45,813 nt of DNA from assembly GCA_012034075.1 (NCBI GenBank), contig JAAURD010000014.1:1-45813 (forward strand), read 5' to 3'. The stretch comes from Chloroflexaceae bacterium (GTDB taxonomy: Bacteria; Chloroflexota; Chloroflexia; Chloroflexales; Chloroflexaceae). The notes under the pieces were generated by a model. The model made no database searches and was not told where the DNA came from. It saw only the letters and a list, made by a program, of their open reading frames with translations. The position numbers and the translations under genes are program-made. Every line of letters starts with the position of its first letter. Position 1 is the stretch's first letter. Of this stretch, positions 24,500 through 31,882 are shown piece after piece.

Positions 24500-25651
24500 T
24501 CAACGGGTTCGTACTGAATCAGCTTCGGTCAATACATTGAGCAATGCTGATCGGCTAATACCGGGTTGTTGCAGCCGCTGAAACAACCGCAACATCTCTT
24601 GCTGGTCAATGTCGCGGTAGCGTGCCAATTCGGCAATGAACTCCGTATCATTGAGCAACGGATTGATCCCAAAGGGTCGGCCTAACTGGCGTTTCCAGGT
24701 GTGATAGTAGTGTTGTTGGACAAACGTCTGTTTGCTGCCACGTTGGAGCAAATCGGCCATGCTTTCAACGTATTCGGCACTACTCCGCCGCGCCATCTCT
24801 TCTTGCAGCGGGATGGGCCGTCCAAAGCGGCGACCTGAGAGGATAAAAAACATGGTAAGCACCAGGAGCGAATAGATCAGCGCCCAGCCCCAGGCGGTAC
24901 TGGTGATAATCTGACGGAACGATGGTGGTTCAAAAAAGCCATGATGGTATTCATCGAACAGAATATGGCCGTCTGGTGGGACCTGGCGTAAGAGATTGAG
25001 TATGAGATCAGCATTTTCCTGGTGGCGTAAGCCATCATTGGTAAAGGGATAGCTCGCGGAACTGATATAGATCGAACCGCTGCCCCATTGCATATGCATC
25101 ATAACCGTTCCATCAGGTACACCAAGCAGATCAACACGGTCATGCCGGTCAGTCAACAGCTGGCGGTCAGTCTGCACCAGAACATCATTCAACGGTGGTT
25201 GGTTCAAGAGAGGTTGGAGTAACGTTGCCCGTTCTATCTCTGGTGGGTCGCCCTCGTAGGGTTCAACCGCGATTTCCAACTGTTCGAGCAGATCATTGGC
25301 GCTGCCAAAGAGCGATATCTGATCATCAACCACAATCAACATTCCCCCGGCACTCACCCAATCGAGTACTCTGGTCGCTTCACTCCGTGAGATAGGCTGC
25401 GAGGGATTAATGATTAATAGGGCATCAACACGATCATCAATCGCAAAATCTGTGTATTCCAGACGTTGTGCATCATATCCCATTGCCTGCATCCATCGCA
25501 ACAGTGCCATAGTGCCAGCCGGGCCACTCGAATGGGTGGTTGCTCGGCGAATATCATCGCCTGTTTCGGTTTGTCCTGGTCCCAATACCGTAAACAGTAT
25601 GAGCAGACCAAACAATGCCACCAGAATGATAAGATCACGACGCGATTTCAT
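24500..25651 (-). CDS. DUF4350-domain membrane protein
   Basis: The 383-residue protein has an N-terminal transmembrane helix (DLIILVALFGLLILFTVL). A periplasmic ThuA/GATase-like fold follows (about 45-230), with NPSQPISRSEATRVLDWVSAGGMLIVVDD and HILFDEYHHGF. A second helix (WGWALIYSLLVLTMFFIL) precedes a cytoplasmic tail containing the GRPFG motif. This matches the DUF4350 family, which travels with MoxR ATPases in many bacteria. Its biochemical role is unknown. The start is ATG 25651; a TTG six codons upstream extends the frame without a start signal. Confidence 0.82.
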   Translation of the reverse strand: MKSRRDLIILVALFGLLILFTVLGPGQTETGDDIRRATTHSSGPAGTMALLRWMQAMGYDAQRLEYTDFAIDDRVDALLIINPSQPISRSEATRVLDWVSAGGMLIVVDDQISLFGSANDLLEQLEIAVEPYEGDPPEIERATLLQPLLNQPPLNDVLVQTDRQLLTDRHDRVDLLGVPDGTVMMHMQWGSGSIYISSASYPFTNDGLRHQENADLILNLLRQVPPDGHILFDEYHHGFFEPPSFRQIITSTAWGWALIYSLLVLTMFFILSGRRFGRPIPLQEEMARRSSAEYVESMADLLQRGSKQTFVQQHYYHTWKRQLGRPFGINPLLNDTEFIAELARYRDIDQQEMLRLFQRLQQPGISRSALLNVLTEADSVRTR

Positions 25652-26006
25652 ATCAGCACCAGGGACCAATCATGCCAACCGATAGACCATGTGAATGGAT
25701 GACCGAAATCTGCAAGCACATTGGTAGAATATGTTTCTCTGGTCATGATACCATGACTTCTTGCCTTTCTGACCGGATCATGCTCACGTTCATGAGCAAT
25801 GACAATACTCCTCCCATGCCTCTCGTTTTTTTGGCAGAGCGCTACCGAACATGGTATGATACGGTAGCATGGGGATGATACATATACTGAACTCAGCATT
25901 GCGTTTTTTTCTCGCTTGGTAGAGAGAAGAACAAATTATCTATGGGATCAGGGGAGTCAGGTGATACTCGGAAGGACCGAATAGTAAGCCCTGAAAGGAT
26001 CGCATC
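25652..26006. other. Divergent intergenic region with promoter and long leader
   Basis: This 355-base gap holds a dyad at 25741-25757 (GTCATG-ATAC-CATGAC), a strong rightward promoter at 25831-25860 and a leader of about 140 bases before the gene at 26007. I recognise no known riboswitch or small RNA in the leader. Confidence 0.5.
25831..25860 (+). promoter_or_regulatory. Strong sigma-70-like promoter of the STAS-like gene
   Basis: TTGGCA (25831-25836), an 18-base spacer and TATGAT (25855-25860) with an extended TG at 25852. Each box matches consensus at five of six bases. It lies about 147 bases before the ATG at 26007. Confidence 0.6.
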
Positions 26007-26402
26007 ATGGTCTATTTTGATACCAGTTACCTGTGTATTCGTTGGGATAGTGAAATTAACAGCGTACTGATGGAATGGAAATCGTTTGTCTTTGGCAATG
26101 ACTTTCGCCAGGGACTGAACAAGGGTCTGGAACTGGCACGCGAGAAACGAGCATCGCGATGGCTGGCCGACCTGCGTAAACTGGGGGTCGTGTCGCAGGA
26201 AGATCAGCAGTGGTCGAATCAAGACTGGTTTCCCCGTGCGCTTGCACAGGGTATTCGCTCAATGGCAATTGTGGTACCCGAAAATGTTGTAGCCAAGTGG
26301 TCGGTCGAACGGATTATGCAAAAGGCAGAGGAGCAACCATTGGTCGTCACCTATCTCGCTTCAGTCGAAGAAGCCCGCCAATGGTTGCGTTCAACAGCTT
26401 GA
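26007..26402 (+). CDS. SpoIIAA/STAS-like domain protein
   Basis: This 131-residue soluble protein has alternating strand-helix pattern and no membrane helix. The region FRQGLNKGLELAREKRASRWLADLRKLGVVSQEDQQW, followed by GIRSMAIVVPENV and VVTYLASVEEARQWL, resembles SpoIIAA-like (STAS/SEC14-type) single-domain proteins found in bacterial signalling loci. The match is by pattern only. The start has AAAGGA 7 bases upstream. It is transcribed towards the kinase pair on the other strand (46-base gap between stops). With the PP2C phosphatase gene 9 kb away, a partner-switch role is conceivable but unproven. Confidence 0.6.
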   Translation: MVYFDTSYLCIRWDSEINSVLMEWKSFVFGNDFRQGLNKGLELAREKRASRWLADLRKLGVVSQEDQQWSNQDWFPRALAQGIRSMAIVVPENVVAKWSVERIMQKAEEQPLVVTYLASVEEARQWLRSTA

Positions 26403-26447
26403 TGATACCAGTTGAGCACGGTGACTGACATTGGTTAGTCGCCAATG

Positions 26448-27926
26448 TCAGCCTGATTCTGGTAAGACACATGGGATCGCCAGCTCTACGACGACACCCG
26501 GCCCATGGGTACGGTTGGTCATATGATAACGCCCGCCAACATTCCACAATAACGATGCGACCATGGCTAGACCCAACCCCATTCCTGGTACCTCACCGAT
26601 AAAATATTTCTCCGCCTGATAGTATGGCAGCCACACATGGGCAAGTTGTTCGGCAGAAAGGGTTGTACCATCATCCTGGATATGTAAACGTACCCATGAT
26701 TCATCATTAGTATCAATGGTAACCGTGATATGAGGGGTACGTTTGGGGTGAAATTTCTGTGCATTGCTCAGAATTTCATGGAACATGAGACTAATGATCT
26801 GTTCAGGCAGCACCAGGGCACGGTCGGCTGGCAGCACATCGCGATCGGGATCGATGGTGATCGGTGCAAGCTCCATCTGGGTTTGTATCTGTTCCAACAG
26901 CATGGGAATGTGTTGAACGGCACAACGTTCATCCGATAGCGCCAGATCTTTCTGGCGGACGTACCGCAAAATCGCCTCAAGCTGATCGTGCAAACGGCGG
27001 GCACTGACCAGCGCAATCTGCGCAAATTCACCAATATCTTGACCACTGAGATCCGCTGCATCATCAACCAGAATCTGCAAACCACCAACCAGACCTGTAA
27101 TAGGAGTCCGTAACTTATGCAGAATAAGGGAATGAAACGTCCAGAGTGAACGAGATCGCGCCATCTCAACGGTTATATCGCGTAGACGTATCAGATGGCC
27201 GGTCTCATGCTCAATGGGTAACGTCAGAACATCTACCTGAAACCAGATTGACGGAGCATTCATCGATTCGGGCTGCACTAAATAACGTTCAGTGGGTATC
27301 ATTGGGTTATCGTCAATATGGGGCCAGTCCACCCAGGCCGATTCCGGCTGCTCAACATACCAGTGCTTGACCAGTTGAAAAAAGGGTTCGGTCGGCAATG
27401 CATCCGATTCAAGATCGAGATTCAGATAGTGACGTGCCTGAGGATTACAATAGCGGATGATATCGTGGGCATCGATGATAATAAGCCCATCAGAGGATTG
27501 TTTGGCAATCCACTCAAATCGTGAACGTTCGGACAATAATTGGCGATAACGATTGAGTCGTACAATCGTTTTTATCCGTGCACATAACTCCATGCGGTCA
27601 ATCGGCTTGCTTAAGAAGTCGTCTGCTCCAACATCAAGGCCACGAAGACGCGATTCGCGATCATCCAATGCGGTTACCATAATGACGGGTACTTCTGCCA
27701 GCAACGGATCATGCCGCAACCGTTCACAAACTTCAAAGCCATCCATCCCCGGCATCATCACATCCAGCAAAATCAAATCGGGCACTTCGCGTGCAGCCGT
27801 CTCCAGGGCCTCTGGGCCATTGGCACTAAACAGCAACCGGTAACCATAGGCCATCAACAATGCTTCCAGGGTCTGTCTGCCTGGTTCCTCATCATCAACA
27901 ATCAAAATAGTAGCGGGTGTAGTCAT
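26448..27926 (-). CDS. Receiver-PAS histidine kinase
   Basis: The 492-residue cytoplasmic protein starts with a receiver domain (acidic pair DD at 11-12, phospho-acceptor Asp55, Lys107). A PAS domain (about 138-260) and a histidine-kinase core follow. The H-box reads HSLILHKLRTPI, phospho-acceptor His270. The ATPase has the N-box HEILSNAQKF (Asn388) and the G2 box GMGLGLAMV; the G1 box IQDDGTTLS is altered from the usual DNGxGI. Its input is thus a phosphorylated receiver from another kinase, making it a relay kinase. The start lies 20 bases after the stop of the upstream kinase gene on the same strand, so the two form an operon and probably work together. Confidence 0.9.
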   Translation of the reverse strand: MTTPATILIVDDEEPGRQTLEALLMAYGYRLLFSANGPEALETAAREVPDLILLDVMMPGMDGFEVCERLRHDPLLAEVPVIMVTALDDRESRLRGLDVGADDFLSKPIDRMELCARIKTIVRLNRYRQLLSERSRFEWIAKQSSDGLIIIDAHDIIRYCNPQARHYLNLDLESDALPTEPFFQLVKHWYVEQPESAWVDWPHIDDNPMIPTERYLVQPESMNAPSIWFQVDVLTLPIEHETGHLIRLRDITVEMARSRSLWTFHSLILHKLRTPITGLVGGLQILVDDAADLSGQDIGEFAQIALVSARRLHDQLEAILRYVRQKDLALSDERCAVQHIPMLLEQIQTQMELAPITIDPDRDVLPADRALVLPEQIISLMFHEILSNAQKFHPKRTPHITVTIDTNDESWVRLHIQDDGTTLSAEQLAHVWLPYYQAEKYFIGEVPGMGLGLAMVASLLWNVGGRYHMTNRTHGPGVVVELAIPCVLPESG

Positions 27927-27946
27927 TTCATGGATCCCCCTTATGT

Positions 27947-29089
27947 CTATGATACAGCCATGGTGAACGTGAATCGGCTACCCTGGTCTGGTTCGCTGGT
28001 GACGTGTACCTCCGTCCCATGCATGGTAGCCAGGCGCTGAACCAATGCCAATCCTAAACCCATTCCTCGATAGCGTCGGGATAATCGATGATCAATCGTA
28101 TAGAACGGCTGAAACAACCGTGTCAGGTGTTCTGCGGCAATACCGATACCAGTATCCCAGACGGTAAACTGAACATTCCGTGTATCCTCGATGGGCCGGA
28201 CTTCCAGTCCAATTGAGCGCCCTTCGGGGGTGAATTTAATCGCATTTTCTAATAAGTGTACCAGCATTTGCTGTAAGCGATCGGCATTGGCCAGCACCAT
28301 AACATGGGTCAGTGCTGGATCAATCTGGATAGATATCATCAAACCCTTTTGCAAAGCCATCTGCTGGATACTCCGAATACTCCCATTGCATACTATGACC
28401 ACCGATGTAGGAGTAAATCGCAGCATCTCTTTGCCTGCATCAAGATAGGCCAGATCAAGCAAATCATTGATCAATCGTGTCAAACGCCGGCCACTCTGCT
28501 CAATCATATGCAACGCACGGTGTTGCTGTTCATTGAGTGAACCACACGATTCATCCTGCAATGCTTCGGATAAGCCGAGAATAGCGTGTAGTGGGTTGCG
28601 CAATTCATCGCTCATCATAGTAAGAAAGGCATCACGCTGAGAGAGACAGTTCTGCGCAACGCTATTTGTCACCAGATCGCACAGCCCAATGAGATAAATC
28701 ATCCCTGGTAGTGCATCGGGAATGCGCTGTACCAATGCAGGCTCTGATACCTGTATCAGCTCTTTCCGATAGATCGAGAGGAGATCAAACATATCGATAC
28801 CTGTATCAAATGATACGTCTAACAGACACTGATACCAACGATCTCCTGATAGCGCTTCAGTTTCTCTGGAGGAAAGCTCAAAGAGCAACGCATCGATGGT
28901 GGCATCAATATCACGAGTCAGGTCATCTCGAGACGTTTTCTGGGCCGTATGATCTGAGTCGTATTCAGCCGCAGTGATAGCCTCTACTAATAGTGTGACC
29001 AGATGTGAATGATTTGCGACGAGAAATGCATGGTATGTTGTTGCATGATGGCTGGTCGTTGTGGGAGATGGTTGATACTCTGGTTGCAA
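27947..29089 (-). CDS. Histidine-kinase-like protein with Asp in place of the phospho-histidine
   Basis: The 380-residue cytoplasmic protein has an N-terminal helical region (about 15-150) and a kinase core. The H-box reads FLTMMSDELRNPLHAILG, where the canonical form is [12 protein letters not shown]. The phospho-accepting histidine is therefore Asp161, codon GAT at 28609-28607. The ATPase domain looks intact: N-box HLLENAIKFTPEG, G1 DTGIGIA, G2 GMGLGLAL. It might act as a non-phosphorylating partner of the following receiver-kinase. The start is TTG: an in-frame stop lies just upstream and no ATG is available nearby. One base change (GAT to CAT) separates it from a normal histidine. Confidence 0.85.
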   Translation of the reverse strand: MQPEYQPSPTTTSHHATTYHAFLVANHSHLVTLLVEAITAAEYDSDHTAQKTSRDDLTRDIDATIDALLFELSSRETEALSGDRWYQCLLDVSFDTGIDMFDLLSIYRKELIQVSEPALVQRIPDALPGMIYLIGLCDLVTNSVAQNCLSQRDAFLTMMSDELRNPLHAILGLSEALQDESCGSLNEQQHRALHMIEQSGRRLTRLINDLLDLAYLDAGKEMLRFTPTSVVIVCNGSIRSIQQMALQKGLMISIQIDPALTHVMVLANADRLQQMLVHLLENAIKFTPEGRSIGLEVRPIEDTRNVQFTVWDTGIGIAAEHLTRLFQPFYTIDHRLSRRYRGMGLGLALVQRLATMHGTEVHVTSEPDQGSRFTFTMAVS

Positions 29090-29433
29090 GGTTCTTCTCT
29101 CTCAACATGAATGCATAAGGTTTACCAGCCAGTCAGTGTCTCATTGCTTTTGTAGGCAAGAGTGACATCAGTGTCTTTCTATTCTATCATAAACGCGCAT
29201 GATCGTTCCCTTTATCTTACATCATACGATCATACGTGGGAAATGTTTATGCGACCCTGAACGTCTCCCTCTTCAATTTGAGAAGAGAAAAGGATATTGC
29301 TCTCCTGACCGCCTTTCCAAGCATAGCACCAGTATACCAAAGAACGACACTTCATAACAGTTGACGGGAGAAACTGAAACAACTATAATCAATTGGCACG
29401 GTTCACAACAACCAGCAGGTTGTCAGGCCCGCT
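29090..29433. other. Divergent intergenic region, kinase operon and lipoprotein gene
   Basis: This 344-base gap contains an 8-bp inverted repeat with a 19-base spacer (ATGATCGT at 29199-29206, ACGATCAT at 29226-29233), possibly a regulator site for the leftward kinase operon. It also contains the rightward promoter at 29361-29389. No gene or RNA was recognised. Confidence 0.5.
29361..29389 (+). promoter_or_regulatory. Near-consensus sigma-70 promoter
   Basis: TTGACG (29361-29366), a 17-base spacer and a perfect TATAAT (29384-29389). It is the best match to consensus in the window and lies about 45 bases before the lipoprotein ATG at 29434. Confidence 0.7.
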
Positions 29434-31703
29434 ATGAATACAAGAACCAATCTACTCGTTCGTCTTTTTCCTACCATCGTGGCATACGCGATGGTCTTTG
29501 TGCTGATCGGTTGCACGGCGCCAACTGCAACACCAGATAGTGTCACAGCACCAGCAGCAGATACCTCGCCCGAAACCATACCTACTTCAGAGGGGACACC
29601 AGCGCCATTGCTTGCGGCACCTACCAGTGATTGCCTCGGTGCTGGTGATGCGTCGCCACAACTCGCACAACACATCTATGGCATGAATGTCTTTCTCTTT
29701 AAAACCGATGCTGAGCGCGTGCTCACCCTGACCGATGTGATGGGGGCGAGCTGGATCCGTCAACAAATTCATTGGCGTGATATCGAAGGTGAACGGGGTC
29801 AATTTGTCTGGGGCACGCTTGATCGAGCAGTCGAACAGGCCCGTGAGTATGATCTACGCCTGTTTATCAGTATTGTGCGTTCACCCACATGGGCTACCGA
29901 TGATGGGGACGATGGCCTGCCGGATGATTTGGAAGCGCTCAGTACATTTGTTTCACAACTGGCAACCCGTTACCGTGGACGTATCTCGGCCTATGAAATT
30001 TGGAATGAGCCGAACCTGGCGCATGAGCATGGTGGTATTCCCGCAACACCGGCTGAGTATCTTGCAACTCTTCGTGCTGCTTATGCCCCAATCAAAGCTG
30101 CTGATCCATGTGCATTGGTCGTCTCAGCACCACTGGCGTCAACCATCAACCCCGACCCGGCCCTGGCAACGGATGATCTGCCCTTCTACGAGGCGCTGTA
30201 TCAGCTGGATGATGGCGCCTTTTTACAGCTGGCCGATGCAGTAGGGGTGCATCCAGGCGCCGGGCCGTTTCCACCCGATGCACGCTGGCCCGATGATGCT
30301 CCAGAGCAATCGCACAGTTATTTTCGACATATTGAGCGGGTGCGGGAGATAATGCTGCGCTACGAGGACCCACGCCAGGTGTGGATTACTGAAGTTGGCT
30401 GGAGCATTGCCGAAGCGCCAGGGGCCCCCCCGCCGGTCAGCGAACGCGAACAGGCCACGTATCTCGTTGATACGCTCTGGTGGGTACGCCAGCGCTATCC
30501 CTGGGTAACCGCTGTATTTGTCTGGAACCTGAATTTTTCCGTAATCAGTCATCCTGGTGATGAAAAGACAACGTTTAGCCTGCTTGAGCCAGACTGGCGT
30601 ATTCGCCCGGCCTTCTTGAGCTTGCAGCACGATATGAACGGCCTGCGTGATGTTGACCGACCACCGTTTGTCTCAGCCGATGCTCCGGTCAGCCACGCCT
30701 GGACATTCCCCGGTCGTGCTGCCATCCGAACCGATGTGATCACCGATTCGGATAGTATCACCTTTGTTGCTATCGACTCTGGCGTTATCTATGCCATCGA
30801 TCCATCGGGTATGCTCCAGTGGTCTTATGGCATGCCCGGCCCGACACGCAACGCACCGGCCCTGGCAGCCGATGGTACCCTGTATCTTGGTTCATCCGTT
30901 GCCATGCTAGCGGCGCTGACGCCCGATGGACAGGAGCAGTGGCTGGTACGTACACGCGGCCCAATCCGCGGTAGTCCCGTTTATGCGCAAGAACATGTGT
31001 ATGTTGTTAGCCGTGATGGTGAAGTTCAGGCGCTGGACTTGAACGGGAGCGAAATCTGGTATGAAGATCTTGGCATCGGTACAACGCCGGTCGTCGCCGC
31101 ACCCGATGGTACGCTTGTGGTGGCGACGATGACCGGTATCCTACACACGTTGTCGGCTGATGGCGACATTGTGTGGCAAACCGACCTGGAGACCGAACTA
31201 CGCCCTGCACCGTCAATCGCACCAGATGGGACAGCCTTTGTCGCGGGCGTTGAAGGTCAGGTGTTTGCTATCGATAGCAATGGCGACATACGCTGGCAAA
31301 CCGACCTTGAAGCCACCATCGAAGCAGCACCGTTTTTCAGTACCAGAGACCAGATGGTCTACATTGCTGCACGAGATGGCAGCCTTACTGCTATCGATGC
31401 AGCCAATGGCATGCTGCGTTGGCGTGTCCAACTGGCAAGCGACCTCCGCGCTACACCGGTGCAAGCTGCCATGGTACGCTGTATCTTGGCAGCGAAGATG
31501 AAACGTTGAGAGCGGTGGGCGCTGATGGCACGGTACGCTGGCAAGCCCATGTCCGAGGTATGGTGCGTTCACGTCCGGCGCTCACGGATGATGGACACCT
31601 GCTGCTTGCAACCACCAGTGGGCGTGTGTATGCGTTTCGTTTGCACCAGGCGCCCCTGTCTCAGGCCAACGAAGCTGCATACCCGCCTGCAATGTTTCCC
31701 TGA
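29434..31703 (+). CDS. Glycoside hydrolase / PQQ-propeller lipoprotein, frameshifted near the C-terminus
   Basis: An exported lipoprotein (lipobox LIGC, Cys27). Residues about 75-400 form a TIM-barrel glycoside-hydrolase domain of the GH39/GH5-like type, with acid/base Glu192 in WNEPN and nucleophile Glu320 in ITEVGWS. Residues about 420-750 form a PQQ-type beta-propeller with repeated DGT-xx-(V/L)-(A/G)- and W(Q/Y)TDL-type blades. The open frame stops at 31509. The last blade continues in another frame (HGTLYLGSEDETLRAVGADGTVRW...) to 31703. One added base near 31470-31480 would give a 756-residue protein. The substrate is unknown. The propeller may bind carbohydrate or a protein partner on the cell surface. 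Confidence 0.85.
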
Positions 31704-31774
31704 GGTTCAGAAATCTAGTCCAGACCACCTTCTGATCTCATGGACGTGTCATGACAAAGCGCTTTCTGTCGATG

Positions 31775-31788
31775 TGCTTGATCAAGCA
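31775..31788. promoter_or_regulatory. 14-bp perfect palindrome upstream of the hybrid kinase
   Basis: TGCTTGATCAAGCA at 31775-31788 is a perfect palindrome in the 175-base gap between the lipoprotein gene and the hybrid kinase. A second, 10-bp palindrome AAAGCGCTTT lies at 31756-31765. Either could be an operator. No clear promoter was found beside them. Confidence 0.3.
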
Positions 31789-31819
31789 GACTATGTAAAA
31801 GGTGGTAGTATGGAGTTCA

Positions 31820-31882
31820 ATGCATGATCAGCATCAACAGATTTTTGGTTTGCGCGGGTTATCTCGTCGCGGTTTGTCATGA
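31820..31882 (+). CDS. Possible 20-residue leader peptide overlapping the kinase start
   Basis: A short frame from ATG 31820 (GGAG 4 bases upstream) encodes 20 residues (MHDQHQQIFG...) and ends in TGA overlapping the kinase ATG (ATGA at 31879-31882). The kinase has no Shine-Dalgarno of its own, so translation of this leader could feed ribosomes to it. There is no evidence of expression beyond the start signal and overlap. Confidence 0.35.
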   Translation: MHDQHQQIFGLRGLSRRGLS

